Positions 41,910 through 51,348 of a stretch of 64,000 bases of DNA are shown one piece after another. The notes under the pieces were generated by a model. That model was not told the DNA's origin, ran no database searches, and saw only the letters and a program-made list of their open reading frames with translations. A program made the translations under genes and the position numbers. This DNA is from Caulobacter segnis (GTDB lineage Bacteria > Pseudomonadota > Alphaproteobacteria > Caulobacterales > Caulobacteraceae). Position 1 is the first letter of the stretch. The number at the start of each line of letters is the position of its first letter. Location: NCBI RefSeq assembly GCF_019931575.1, contig NZ_CP082923.1, forward strand, positions 1-64,000. The letters are read 5' to 3'.

Positions 41910-42425
41910 ATGCGTATCAAGGCCCTTCTCGCTCTGACCGCCGTCGCCGCCAGCTTGAGCGCCTGCGCGACCGCGACCCGCTATGACGCCGCCGGCGACG
42001 TGCACGACCTGCTGGTCGCCATCCGCGACAACGACCGGGCGCGGTTCGACGCCCATGTCGACCGTCGGGCGCTGAAGGCGCAGATCGAGGCGCGGCTCGT
42101 GGACGAAGCCCGCCAGCGCGGCGGGCAGAACAGTGGCCTCTCGGCCCTGGCCGCCATCGCGGCCGGCCCGATCGCCGATGTCGCGGGAGAGGCCCTGATC
42201 CGGCCCGAGACCTTCCACGCCGCCGCCAACTACTACGGCTACACGCCCGACCGGCCGATCCCGGGCCGGGTGGCGATCGCCTCGACCCTGCGGCCCGTGG
42301 GCGACGGCCGGGTCTGCGCGGCCAGGAAGGACGGGCCGTGCATGCTGACCTTCACGCAGGAAGGCTCGACCTGGCGCCTGTCGGGCTTCGACCCGCAAGC
42401 CGCGAACCTGCACTTCAAGCGATGA
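41910..42425 (+). CDS. DUF2939-like lipoprotein
   Basis: A 171-residue protein with a lipoprotein signal peptide ending LSAC (cysteine 19). The mature part, with YDAAGDVHDLLVAIRDNDRARFDAHVDRRALKAQIEARL, fits the DUF2939 pattern of a short helical domain describing residues before a C-terminal strand region. Function unknown. The ATG at 41910 follows the infB terminator after about 55 bp. It overlaps the next gene by 4 bp (ATGA), so the two are translated together. It sits between infB and rbfA, which are adjacent in many other bacteria. Confidence 0.75.
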   Translation: MRIKALLALTAVAASLSACATATRYDAAGDVHDLLVAIRDNDRARFDAHVDRRALKAQIEARLVDEARQRGGQNSGLSALAAIAAGPIADVAGEALIRPETFHAAANYYGYTPDRPIPGRVAIASTLRPVGDGRVCAARKDGPCMLTFTQEGSTWRLSGFDPQAANLHFKR

Positions 42426-42985
42426 AGACGGCCATTGTCGGGGGCGCGGCCCTGGCCCTGCTGGCGGCGAACACCGCCGGGGCCGAGACGCGGATGTTCT
42501 CGTACGACCCGATCTCGCCGGACGCCAAGCGGCTGACCGGCGCGGGCGTGACCATCCTGTTCAACCAGGGCATGCTGGGCGCGGGCCGGCCGATCAAGGT
42601 GCTGGCCACCGGCGTGCCGGCCGAAGCGCGGCTGATGGACGGCCGCCAGAAGGATCTCGGGCCCGGCGGTCTGGGCGCCATGCAGGGCGTTGACGCCGAC
42701 GCCATGCTGTTCGAGGTCGACGCCAAGGCCGCCCAGGGCAAGATCTACGCGCGCGCCTTCTGCCCCGGTTCGACGCGCCTGTGGCTGTCGTTCAGCACCA
42801 TCGTCATCCGCCGCGACCTGCGCATCCAGGCGTTCGGCGACGACCCGAAGAGCGCTGGGAAGGCGCGGCTCTGCGGCACGCTGGACTTTTCGTATCGCGG
42901 CGAGTGGCGGCTGCCCAAGAACCGCGCGCCCGACCCGATGGTCGACTGGACCGACAGTCCGCAGCACCCCGACACCTCCAACTGA
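42422..42985 (+). CDS. Exported protein of unknown function
   Basis: A 187-residue protein with a signal peptide (MKTAIVGGAALALLAANTAGA, cleavage probably before ETR). The mature part is mostly beta-strand in character and contains two cysteines (AFCPGST and RLCGTLDF) that could form a disulfide in the periplasm. No family recognised. The start ATG overlaps the stop of the DUF2939-like gene, so they probably act together at the envelope. Codon use is like its neighbours. The dienelactone hydrolase gene begins 56 bp downstream. Confidence 0.75.
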   Translation: MKTAIVGGAALALLAANTAGAETRMFSYDPISPDAKRLTGAGVTILFNQGMLGAGRPIKVLATGVPAEARLMDGRQKDLGPGGLGAMQGVDADAMLFEVDAKAAQGKIYARAFCPGSTRLWLSFSTIVIRRDLRIQAFGDDPKSAGKARLCGTLDFSYRGEWRLPKNRAPDPMVDWTDSPQHPDTSN

Positions 42986-43041
42986 CGCCCTCGTCAGCGG
43001 CGCGGGTCCGGTCTAGCGTTGTCGAAACGAGGGGGGCGACC

Positions 43042-43830
43042 ATGGCCGACGGCGACGTTCTGGCGGGGTTTGAGCGTTTCGAATTCGACGACGGGCGCTG
43101 GACGCGGGAGGTGTTCCGCATCGGGTCCGGTCCGGCGGTGATCGTCATCCACGAGGTCCCGGGCCTGCATCCAGGCGTCCTGGCCTTCGCCCGCGATCTG
43201 GCGGACGCCGGTATGACCGCCTTTTGCCCCAGCCTGTTCGGCCAGCCGGGCAAGCCGGTCGGGCGCGGCTACGCGATCGGCGAGATCTTCAAGAACGTCT
43301 GCGTGCGGCGGGAGTTCGTCGCCCTGAAGGACGGCCGTTCCAGCCCGATCGTCGACTGGTTGCGGGCCCTGGCCCGCCAGGCTCACGCCGAGTGCGGCGG
43401 CAAGGGCGTGGGGGCGGTGGGCATGTGCTTCACCGGCGGCTTCGCCTTGGCGATGATGACCGAGCCGGCCGTGGTGGCCCCGGTGCTGTCCCAACCCTCG
43501 CTGCCGCTGAACAGGCCCGGCGGCCTGGACTGCTCGGCCTCGGAACTGGCCTGCGCCCAGCGGCGGTTCAAGGACGAGGACCTGTCGCTGCTGGCCCTGC
43601 GCTTTTCCTCCGACAAGCTGGTGCCCGACGCCCGCATCGCGCGCCTCAAGGCCGAGTTCGGCGACAAGGTCGAGGTGGTGGAACTGGCCGACGAAGACGC
43701 CGCCCCGGGCCAGCCGATGGCCCCGCACTCGGTGCTGACCCTGCACCTGCACCGCTCGATCCCCGACAGCGGCAGCATGAGGGCGCGCGACAAGGTGATC
43801 GCGTTCTTCAAGGCGAGGGTGGGGGCCTGA
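43042..43830 (+). CDS. Dienelactone hydrolase family protein
   Basis: A 262-residue alpha/beta hydrolase of the dienelactone hydrolase family. The nucleophile is a cysteine, C129 in AVGMCFTGGFAL, and the family glutamate appears as VIVIHEVPGL; an aspartate (FSSDKLVPDARI) and a histidine (PHSVLTLHLHR) complete a C-D-H triad. Classical members open dienelactones in chlorocatechol breakdown; no other such gene is near, so the natural substrate is unknown. The ATG at 43042 follows an AGGGGG ribosome site. A GTC-rich stretch of 101 bp separates it from rbfA. Confidence 0.88.
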   Translation: MADGDVLAGFERFEFDDGRWTREVFRIGSGPAVIVIHEVPGLHPGVLAFARDLADAGMTAFCPSLFGQPGKPVGRGYAIGEIFKNVCVRREFVALKDGRSSPIVDWLRALARQAHAECGGKGVGAVGMCFTGGFALAMMTEPAVVAPVLSQPSLPLNRPGGLDCSASELACAQRRFKDEDLSLLALRFSSDKLVPDARIARLKAEFGDKVEVVELADEDAAPGQPMAPHSVLTLHLHRSIPDSGSMRARDKVIAFFKARVGA

Positions 43831-43931
43831 GGCTGGACTTCCGCCTCCGACAGGCCTAGAGACCCCGCCTTCCGATTTTCCCCGCGCACCGGCGTTCGAT
43901 CCGCCGGCCGGGCCGCAAGGACGACCGCGCC

Positions 43932-44381
43932 ATGAAGCGCCATACCGACAACAAGAAGGGCGCCCCGGCGGGCCCCTCGCAACGCCAGCTCCGCGCCGGC
44001 GAACTGATCCGCCACGCCCTGGTCGAGATCCTCCGCGAGGAGGAGCTGGCCGACGAAGCGCTGCACAACGTCTCGGTCACGGTCTCCGAGGTGCGGATGA
44101 GCCCCGACCTGAAGCACGCCATCTGCTTCGTCGAGCCGCTGGGCGCGGGGCTGACGGGCCAGGACACGACGGACATCATCAAGGGCCTGAACCGGGTCTC
44201 GAAGTTCCTGCGCGGCCGTCTGGGACGCTCGATCGACATGAAGTTCACGCCGGACCTGAAGTTCATCCACGACGAGAGCTTCGGGACCGCCGCCTATATG
44301 GACAAGCTGTTCCTGGATCCGAAGGTTCAGCAGGACACCCGCCGGCTGTCCGACGTTCTCGACGAAGAAGACGAGGACTAG
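43932..44381 (+). CDS. rbfA: Ribosome-binding factor A
   Basis: Late 30S maturation factor that binds the 5' end of 16S rRNA. The 149-residue protein has a basic N-terminal tail (MKRHTDNKKGAPAGPSQRQLRAGELIRHALVEIL), the KH-like fold (VSVTVSEVRMSPDLKHAICFVEPLG) and the C-terminal LRGRLGRSIDMKFTPDLKFIHDESF segment, plus an acidic end. The ATG at 43932 follows AAGGACGA. truB begins 3 bp downstream. rbfA-truB-rpsO-pnp follow each other closely. Confidence 0.95.
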   Translation: MKRHTDNKKGAPAGPSQRQLRAGELIRHALVEILREEELADEALHNVSVTVSEVRMSPDLKHAICFVEPLGAGLTGQDTTDIIKGLNRVSKFLRGRLGRSIDMKFTPDLKFIHDESFGTAAYMDKLFLDPKVQQDTRRLSDVLDEEDED

Positions 44382-44384
44382 GCC

Positions 44385-45317
44385 ATGGCCCGCCGCAAGA
44401 AGGGCGACGCGGTTTCGGGCTGGCTGTGCCTGGACAAGCCCTACGATCTGACCTCGACCACGGCGGTCTCCCGGGTGCGCCGGGCGTTCAACGCCCAGAA
44501 GGGCGGCCATGCCGGCACGCTGGACCCGCTGGCGACCGGGATCCTGCCGATCGCCCTGGGCGAGGCGACCAAGACCGTTCCGTTCCTGATGGACGCCGAC
44601 AAGGCCTATCGCTTCACCATCGCCTGGGGCCGTGACACCACCACCCTGGACCGCGAGGGCGAGACGACCGGAACCTCGGACGTGCGGCCGACCCGCGAGC
44701 AGGTCGAGGCGGCCTTGCCCGCCTTCATCGGCGAGGTCGATCAGGTCCCGCCGAACTTCTCGGCCATCAAGGTCGATGGTGAACGCGCCTATGACCTGGC
44801 CCGCGACGGGGTCGAGTTCGAGCTGCCGACCCGCAAGGTCGTCATCCACGACCTGAAGGTCGTGGCGCAGGCCGACGCCGACCACGTCACCCTCGAGATG
44901 GAATGCGGCAAGGGCACCTATGTCCGGGCCGTGGTCCGCGACCTGGCCAAGGCGCTGGGAACCTGCGGCCACGTCGCCGAGCTGCGCCGGACGCGGGTGG
45001 GCGGGTTTACCGAGGCGACCTCGATATCGCTGGAAACTCTCGAGAATTTGAGCTATGAGGCCCGGCTGTCGGAGGCATTGCTTCCGGTCGAGACCGCGCT
45101 GGACGACATCCCGGCGTTGGCCGTGACCGATGAAGACGCCTTCCGGCTTGCACAGGGACGCGCCATCGTCCTGCTTCCGCGTCAGGTGGAAACGTTGAAA
45201 GCCGAGCTTCCGCCCGGCGATCGCACCGTTTCCGCCATGTCCGGCGACAGGTTGGTGGCCCTGTGCGAGATGCGCGCCGGGCGGCTCAATCCGGTGCGGG
45301 TCTTCCAACTCACCTGA
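44385..45317 (+). CDS. truB: tRNA pseudouridine synthase B
   Basis: Makes pseudouridine 55 in the T-loop of tRNAs. The 310-residue protein has the catalytic motif [12 protein letters not shown] with the essential aspartate D47, the [21 protein letters not shown] segment and a C-terminal domain. The ATG at 44385 is 3 bp after rbfA, and rpsO begins 14 bp after the stop. The usual operon arrangement supports the assignment. Confidence 0.96.
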   Translation: MARRKKGDAVSGWLCLDKPYDLTSTTAVSRVRRAFNAQKGGHAGTLDPLATGILPIALGEATKTVPFLMDADKAYRFTIAWGRDTTTLDREGETTGTSDVRPTREQVEAALPAFIGEVDQVPPNFSAIKVDGERAYDLARDGVEFELPTRKVVIHDLKVVAQADADHVTLEMECGKGTYVRAVVRDLAKALGTCGHVAELRRTRVGGFTEATSISLETLENLSYEARLSEALLPVETALDDIPALAVTDEDAFRLAQGRAIVLLPRQVETLKAELPPGDRTVSAMSGDRLVALCEMRAGRLNPVRVFQLT

Positions 45318-45331
45318 GCGGAGACAACCCG

Positions 45332-45601
45332 ATGTCGATCACCATCGAGCGCAAGGCCGCGCTCATCGCCGAACACGCCCGCACCACTGGCGACACCGGC
45401 AGCGCTGAAGTCCAGGTCGCGATCCTCTCGGAACGCATTTCGAACCTGACCGAGCACTTCAAGACGCACAAGAAGGACAACCACAGCCGTCGTGGCCTGC
45501 TGAAGCTGGTTTCCCAGCGTCGCCGGCTCCTCGACCACCTGAAGAAGTCCGACGCCGGCCGCTATCAGTCCCTGATCGAAAAGCTGGGTCTGCGTCGCTA
45601 A
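45332..45601 (+). CDS. rpsO: 30S ribosomal protein S15
   Basis: Primary 16S rRNA-binding protein that nucleates the platform of the small subunit. The 89-residue protein has the standard length and the S15 pattern ([56 protein letters not shown], with [11 protein letters not shown] as core). The ATG at 45332 has GGAGAC upstream. A strong terminator follows 7 bp after the stop, so pnp expression depends on read-through or its own promoter. Confidence 0.98.
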   Translation: MSITIERKAALIAEHARTTGDTGSAEVQVAILSERISNLTEHFKTHKKDNHSRRGLLKLVSQRRRLLDHLKKSDAGRYQSLIEKLGLRR

Positions 45602-45608
45602 GGCACAA

Positions 45609-45647
45609 TTCGGCCGCCCCGCTTCGGTAGGGCGGCCGAACGTTTTT
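45609..45647 (+). terminator. Intrinsic terminator of rpsO
   Basis: Perfect 11-bp arms TTCGGCCGCCC (45609-45619) and GGGCGGCCGAA (45630-45640) with a 10-nt loop, then CGTTTTT. It separates rpsO from pnp. Confidence 0.9.
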
Positions 45648-45648
45648 C

Positions 45649-45734
45649 CAACCTTCGTTTCGAGACAGGCCGAAACGCGAGGTTGTCGCGGATCCGCTCT
45701 AAGCGTGATCCGGACACGTAAGCCGGAGATCACG
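45649..45734 (+). promoter_or_regulatory. Two stem-loops in the pnp leader
   Basis: First stem: 45649-45662 with 45671-45685 (CAACCT...GTTTCG paired with CGAAAC...AGGTTG; one bulge and one wobble) around an 8-nt loop. Second stem: CGTGATC-CGG (45704-45713) with CCG-GA-GATCACG (45723-45734). They begin 2 nt after the T-run of the rpsO terminator and precede pnp by 160 and 110 nt. E. coli pnp is autoregulated through RNase III cleavage of a leader hairpin; this arrangement would permit the same here, by inference. Confidence 0.55.
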
Positions 45735-45844
45735 ATCTTCGGGCGCCTGTCGAACTGGATGAGGAAATCTCGGGACCGCCCTTCGGCCGCCCGCCCCTGT
45801 CCGTCCTGAAGGAAATGGGTCCTTCGGAACCGAAAGAAGCAAAA

Positions 45845-47995
45845 ATGTTCGATATCAAGCGCAAGACGATCGAGTGGGGCGGCAAGACGCTGGTCCTCGA
45901 GACCGGTCGCATCGCCCGTCAAGCCGACGGCGCCGTTCTGGCCACCATGGGCGAAACCGTCGTCCTGGCCACCGCCGTGTTCGCCAAGTCCCAGAAGCCG
46001 GGCCAGGACTTCTTCCCGCTGACGGTCAACTATCAGGAAAAGACCTTCGCGGCCGGCAAGATCCCCGGCGGCTTCTTCAAGCGTGAAGGCCGTCCGTCGG
46101 AAAAGGAGACCCTGGTCTCCCGCCTGATCGACCGTCCGATCCGCCCGCTATTCGTCAAGGGCTTCAAGAACGAAGTCCAGGTCGTCGTCACCGTGCTGCA
46201 GCACGACCTCGAGAACGATCCCGACATCCTGGGCATGGTCGCCGCCTCGGCCGCCCTGACCCTGTCGGGCGCCCCCTTCATGGGCCCCATCGGCGCCGCC
46301 CGCGTGGGCTGGGTCGACGGCGCCTACGTGCTGAACCCGACGCTCGACGAGCTGAAGGAAAGCAAGATGGACCTCGTCGTGGCCGGCACCGCCGACGCCG
46401 TGATGATGGTTGAATCGGAAATCCAGGAGCTCTCGGAAGAGATCGTGCTGGGCGGCGTCAACTTCGCCCACAAGGAAATGCAGGCCGTGATCGACGCGAT
46501 CATCGACCTGGCCGAGCACGCCGCCAAGGAGCCCTTCGCGTTCGAGCCGGAAGACACCGACGCGATCAAGGCCGAGATGAAGGGCCTGGTCGGCGCCGAC
46601 ATCGCCGCTGGCTACAAGATCACCAAGAAGCAGGATCGCTACGAAGCGATCGGCGCCGCCAAGAAGAAGGCCATCGCGGCCCTCGGCCTGTCGGACACCA
46701 ACCCGGCCGGTTACGACCCGCTGAAGCTGGGCGCGATCTTCAAGGAACTGGAAGCCGACGTCGTGCGTCGCGGCATCCTGGACACCGGCCTGCGCATCGA
46801 CGGCCGCGACGTTCGCACCGTGCGTCCGATCCTGGGTGAAGTCGGCATCCTGCCGCGCACCCACGGCTCGGCCCTGTTCACCCGCGGCGAGACCCAGGCG
46901 ATCGTGGTCGCCACCCTGGGCACCGGCGACGACGAGCAGTTCATCGACGCCCTGGAAGGCACCTACAAGGAATCCTTCCTGCTGCACTACAACTTCCCTC
47001 CCTACAGCGTCGGTGAAACCGGCCGTATGGGCAGCCCGGGCCGCCGCGAAATCGGCCACGGCAAGCTGGCCTGGCGCGCCCTGCGCCCGATGCTGCCGGC
47101 CAAGGAAGACTTCCCCTACACGATCCGCCTGGTCTCCGAGATCACCGAGTCGAACGGCTCGTCCTCGATGGCCACGGTCTGCGGTTCGTCGCTGGCCATG
47201 ATGGACGCCGGCGTGCCGCTGGTCCGTCCGGTCTCGGGCATCGCCATGGGCCTGATCCTGGAAAAGGACGGCTTCGCGGTTCTGTCGGACATCCTGGGTG
47301 ACGAAGATCACCTGGGCGACATGGACTTCAAGGTCGCCGGCACCAGCGAAGGCCTGACCTCGCTGCAGATGGACATCAAGATCGCCGGCATCACGCCCGC
47401 GATCATGGAGCAGGCCCTCGCTCAGGCGAAGGAAGGCCGCGCTCACATCCTCGGCGAAATGAACAAGGCCATGGACGCCCCGCGTGAAGACGTCGGCGAC
47501 TACGCCCCGAAGATCGAGACCATCACCATCCCGACCGACAAGATCCGCGAAGTGATCGGTTCGGGCGGCAAGGTGATCCGTGAGATCGTCGCCACCACCG
47601 GCGCCAAGGTCGACATCAACGACGAAGGCACCGTGAAGGTCTCGGCCTCGGACGGCGCCAAGATCAAGGCCGCGATCGACTGGATCAAGTCGATCACCGA
47701 CGAAGCCGAAGTGGGCAAGATCTACGACGGCAAGGTCGTGAAGGTCGTCGATTTCGGCGCCTTCGTGAACTTCTTCGGCGCCAAGGACGGCCTCGTCCAC
47801 GTCAGCCAGATCAGCAACGAACGCGTCGCCAAGCCGTCGGACGTGCTGAAGGAAGGCCAGATCGTCAAGGTGAAGCTCCTGGGCTTCGACGATCGCGGCA
47901 AGACCAAGCTGTCGATGAAGGTCGTCGACCAAGAGACCGGCGAAGACCTGTCGAAGAAGGCCGAACTGGCTCCGGAAGACGCCGTCAACACCTGA
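45845..47995 (+). CDS. pnp: Polyribonucleotide nucleotidyltransferase (PNPase)
   Basis: Phosphorolytic 3'-5' exoribonuclease and RNA degradosome component. The 716-residue protein has two RNase PH domains (the first with [22 protein letters not shown], the second with [18 protein letters not shown] and SNGSSSMA), a KH domain ([15 protein letters not shown] from about 565) and an S1 domain (about 623-690), followed by a short acidic end. The ATG at 45845 gives [13 protein letters not shown]. The 197-bp leader holds two hairpins, and a terminator follows at 48029. Length is standard. Confidence 0.97.
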   Translation: MFDIKRKTIEWGGKTLVLETGRIARQADGAVLATMGETVVLATAVFAKSQKPGQDFFPLTVNYQEKTFAAGKIPGGFFKREGRPSEKETLVSRLIDRPIRPLFVKGFKNEVQVVVTVLQHDLENDPDILGMVAASAALTLSGAPFMGPIGAARVGWVDGAYVLNPTLDELKESKMDLVVAGTADAVMMVESEIQELSEEIVLGGVNFAHKEMQAVIDAIIDLAEHAAKEPFAFEPEDTDAIKAEMKGLVGADIAAGYKITKKQDRYEAIGAAKKKAIAALGLSDTNPAGYDPLKLGAIFKELEADVVRRGILDTGLRIDGRDVRTVRPILGEVGILPRTHGSALFTRGETQAIVVATLGTGDDEQFIDALEGTYKESFLLHYNFPPYSVGETGRMGSPGRREIGHGKLAWRALRPMLPAKEDFPYTIRLVSEITESNGSSSMATVCGSSLAMMDAGVPLVRPVSGIAMGLILEKDGFAVLSDILGDEDHLGDMDFKVAGTSEGLTSLQMDIKIAGITPAIMEQALAQAKEGRAHILGEMNKAMDAPREDVGDYAPKIETITIPTDKIREVIGSGGKVIREIVATTGAKVDINDEGTVKVSASDGAKIKAAIDWIKSITDEAEVGKIYDGKVVKVVDFGAFVNFFGAKDGLVHVSQISNERVAKPSDVLKEGQIVKVKLLGFDDRGKTKLSMKVVDQETGEDLSKKAELAPEDAVNT

Positions 47996-48028
47996 GGGTG
48001 ACCGGCTCTCCGAAGTGAGAGGTTAGCG

Positions 48029-48064
48029 AGCGGGCGGTTCCGAAAGGGACCGCCCGCTTTGCGT
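48029..48064 (+). terminator. Intrinsic terminator of pnp
   Basis: AGCGGGCGGTTCC (48029-48041) pairs with GGGACCGCCCGCT (48046-48058) with one G-U and a GAAA loop, followed by TTGCGTTT. The strong stem and tetraloop support a terminator despite the interrupted T-run. Confidence 0.8.
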
Positions 48065-48104
48065 TTGCGGAGCCTGCCGCCGCGCCGTCTCAAGGGCAAT
48101 ATTG

Positions 48105-48119
48105 GAAACAATAGGTTTC
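48105..48119. promoter_or_regulatory. Dyad upstream of the hydrolase gene
   Basis: GAAAC-AATAG-GTTTC is a perfect 5-bp inverted repeat with a 5-nt centre, in an AT-rich stretch about 90 bp before the ATG at 48208. The extended flanks (TTG before, AA after) suggest a longer imperfect dyad, a plausible repressor site. No adjacent regulator gene is present. Confidence 0.4.
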
Positions 48120-48207
48120 AATCATTTCCATATCCGCGACGATCGGTCGCGGGCATCTTCTGGTCATCGGAACAACGGGACGGGCCAGACGGCCTTCCGA
48201 ACAGGGA

Positions 48208-49053
48208 ATGACGGACATGAGCAGCGGCTTCTTCACCACCAACGACGGCGCCCAGATCTTCTTCAAGGACTGGGGTCCCAAGGACGCTCAGCCGATCGTC
48301 TTCCACCATGGCTGGCCGTTGTCGTCGGACGACTGGGACGCCCAGATGATGTTCTTCCTGGGCCGGGGCTATCGCGTCATCGCCCATGACCGTCGTGGCC
48401 ATGGGCGCTCGAGCCAGACCGACACCGGCAACGAGATGGACACCTACGCCGCCGACGTGATCGCCCTGGCGCGTCACCTGGACCTGAAGAACGCCATCCA
48501 CATCGGTCACTCGACCGGCGGCGGCGAGGTCGCCCACTACGTGGCCCGCGCCGAGCCCGGCCGCGTCGCCAAGGCCGTGCTGGTCGGCGCCGTGACGCCG
48601 CTGATGCTGAAGACCGACGCCAATCCGGGCGGCCTGCCGCTGGAGGTGTTCGACGGCTTCCGCAACGGCACGGCCTTCGACCGGGCCCAGTTCTTCCGCG
48701 ACGTCGCCGCCGGGCCGTTCTACGGCTTCAACCGCGACGGCGCCAAGGTCAGCCAGGGCGTGATCGACAACTGGTGGCGCCAGGGCATGATGGCCGGCGT
48801 CAAGGCGCTCTACGACTGTGTCGCGGCCTTCTCGGAGACCGATTTCACGCAGGACCTGAAGACGATCGACGTCCCCGTGCTGGTGCTGCACGGCGAGGAC
48901 GACCAGGTCGTGCCGATCGACGCCTCGGCCCGCCAGGCGATCAAGCTGCTGAAGAACGGCAAGCTGATCACCTATCCGGGCTTCCCGCACGGCATGGCCA
49001 CGACGCAAGCCGAGACGATCAACAAGGACCTGCTGGCCTTCATCGAGGGCTGA
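48208..49053 (+). CDS. Alpha/beta hydrolase, non-heme chloroperoxidase/perhydrolase type
   Basis: A 281-residue alpha/beta hydrolase. The nucleophile elbow GHSTGGGE, the acid EDDQVVP and the histidine GFPHGM form the triad; the sequence [37 protein letters not shown] is typical of the cofactor-free bromo/chloroperoxidase (CpoF-like) group, which can perhydrolyse carboxylic acids but is usually an esterase in the cell. An ATG at 48217 is a second possible start 3 codons later. It stands alone between the pnp terminator and the convergent RNase T2 gene. Confidence 0.88.
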   Translation: MTDMSSGFFTTNDGAQIFFKDWGPKDAQPIVFHHGWPLSSDDWDAQMMFFLGRGYRVIAHDRRGHGRSSQTDTGNEMDTYAADVIALARHLDLKNAIHIGHSTGGGEVAHYVARAEPGRVAKAVLVGAVTPLMLKTDANPGGLPLEVFDGFRNGTAFDRAQFFRDVAAGPFYGFNRDGAKVSQGVIDNWWRQGMMAGVKALYDCVAAFSETDFTQDLKTIDVPVLVLHGEDDQVVPIDASARQAIKLLKNGKLITYPGFPHGMATTQAETINKDLLAFIEG

Positions 49054-49086
49054 GGCTGAACGGGCCGCGTCTCTCGGGACGCGGCC

Positions 49087-49809
<723 letters not shown>

Positions 49810-49869
49810 CTCTGGCTCCAGACTGCGGCGCGGATAGGGACCCGCGCCGCGTCCGGCGTCAAGCGAGCC

Positions 49870-50502
49870 TCAGCGGCGCGCCTCGGTGGCCATGCGCACG
49901 GCCAGGCCGCCCAGGACCGTGGCCATCAGCCAGCGCTGGACGATGGCGAAGCTGGGCCGCGTGGCCAGGAAGGTCGCGATCCCGCCGGCCATGAAGCAGA
50001 TGGTCCCGTTGACGCTCAGCGAGACGGCGATCTGGCTCAGGCCCAGGGCCAGGGACTGGGTGAAAACCCCGCCATGCTCGGGCCTGATGAACTGCGGCAG
50101 CAGCGACAGGTACAGCATCGCGGCCTTGGGGTTCAGGATGTTGGTCACGAAGCCCATGGTGATCAGCTTGGCGGGACTGTCCTTGGGCAGTTCGCGCACC
50201 TGGAACGGCGAGGCGCCGCCGGGCCGGATCGCCTGCCAGGCCAGCCAGGCCAGGTAGAGAGCCCCGCCGAAGCGCAGGACGTCATAGGCGATCGGGGCGG
50301 CCATCAGCAGGGCGGTGATGCCCAGCGCCGCGCATAGCAGGTAGACGACGAAGCCGGCGGCCGTGCCGATCAGCGACACGATCCCGGCCCAGCGGCCCTG
50401 GCAGATCGAGCGACTGACCAGGTACAGCATGTTCGGGCCGGGGGTCAGGGCCATCCCCAGGCAGACGAGCGTGAAGGCGATCCAGGTCTTGGCGTCGGGC
50501 AT
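49870..50502 (-). CDS. LysE/RhtB family amino-acid exporter
   Basis: A 210-residue inner-membrane protein with about six hydrophobic helices. The N-terminal LysE signature is clear: FTLVCLGMALTPGPNMLYLVSRSI, with the conserved TPGPN, and FVTNILNPKAAMLYLSLLPQF in the middle. Such proteins export amino acids or homoserine lactone-like compounds; the substrate is unknown. I start it at the ATG at 50502 (MPDAKTW), preceded by GGAG; a 16-residue upstream extension exists but lacks a ribosome site. It faces the 0.8-kb non-coding region. Confidence 0.9.
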   Translation of the reverse strand: MPDAKTWIAFTLVCLGMALTPGPNMLYLVSRSICQGRWAGIVSLIGTAAGFVVYLLCAALGITALLMAAPIAYDVLRFGGALYLAWLAWQAIRPGGASPFQVRELPKDSPAKLITMGFVTNILNPKAAMLYLSLLPQFIRPEHGGVFTQSLALGLSQIAVSLSVNGTICFMAGGIATFLATRPSFAIVQRWLMATVLGGLAVRMATEARR

Positions 50503-51247
50503 GGGCGCGGTCTCCGTCTTCGAAGGTTCAAGCGCCCAGGCGAACGGCATGCATGAGGCCCGCGCTTCCCGAGGGTCGCTTCCCTCCGAACGCCAGTCGC
50601 GCGAACGGGTGAAGCTTTAGCATGAGGAAGCCGGAGCGGCGATTGAATCCCTCTCTCTAAGAGAGAGGGGATACACGGCGCTCTATCCTCGGAATTCGCA
50701 AGATCGAGTCCCGCGAAATCAATGGCTTGTCGATTTTAGACGCCGCTGAATGATCCGCGTTCAGAACCGCCCCCATACTGCTTCTCACCTGATGGCGCGG
50801 AAGGGACGTCCGGCCGGCGATCGTGACGGCTGTCAGGGGTGGTCGAGCGGGAAGCGCTCGCCGGTCTTCCTTCGGGAAGGCGTCTTCGCGACGGCTCCAG
50901 CACGGGCTCCCTGAAACATCGGGACGAAAGGCTGGCGGCGAGGATTTCGGCGGCGCGACAGGTCCGGGCTGAAATCGCCCGGGCGTTCCGGGACCGGGGT
51001 CGTCGCCCCGGCCCGCCCGTCGGGGGCCTCTCGTGAGAGCGGGTTAAGACCCCGCGCCTCGTGGGCTCATCGGATAACGCGCCACGCGGAGCGTCCTGGC
51101 TTCGTCGAAACGGTATCAAACTGCTCATCCTCCGGGCGAGACCCGGCGCTCCGCGTCCCTTTCCATCCCTTCAGCGGTCTCCGCGTGAAGCGGCTCTGCC
51201 GCGCCTTTCCGCAACAAAGCGTCGCCTTTTCGCCCCATAAGCCGCGA
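50503..51247. other. Gene-poor region between lysE-type gene and TonB receptor
   Basis: About 745 bp in which I find no convincing gene. It contains a perfect short dyad (CCCTCTCTCT at 50649-50658, AGAGAGAGGG at 50660-50669), GANTC sites at 50645-50649 and 50706-50710, and a 65-codon frame at 50839-51036 (start GTG) whose third-position GC is clearly lower than that of neighbouring genes and which lacks a good ribosome site. No tRNA, rRNA or recognised ncRNA was seen. Confidence 0.6.
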
Positions 51248-51280
51248 TTGCGAGCGATTATCATTGCGAGTGCATTGCAA
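51248..51280. promoter_or_regulatory. Fur-box-like sequence before the TonB receptor gene
   Basis: Three related blocks TTGCGAG (51248), ATTGCGAG (51263) and ATTGCAA (51274) surround a GATTATCATT core at 51256-51265, in an AT-rich island about 70-100 bp before the TonB receptor start. The pattern matches alphaproteobacterial Fur boxes. With fur in this window and a siderophore receptor downstream, iron repression is likely. Confidence 0.65.
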
Positions 51281-51348
51281 CAGCGATAAGACGCCCGCGA
51301 ATTCGAGACGGCGCGCCCTCGACGGCGCCCCTGGGGACAGGACCGACA

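Noticed and set aside
50736..51128. 130-codon minus-strand frame in the gene-poor region
   Set aside because: Ser/Arg/Pro-rich translation without family resemblance, no ribosome site, and codon use unlike the neighbouring genes.
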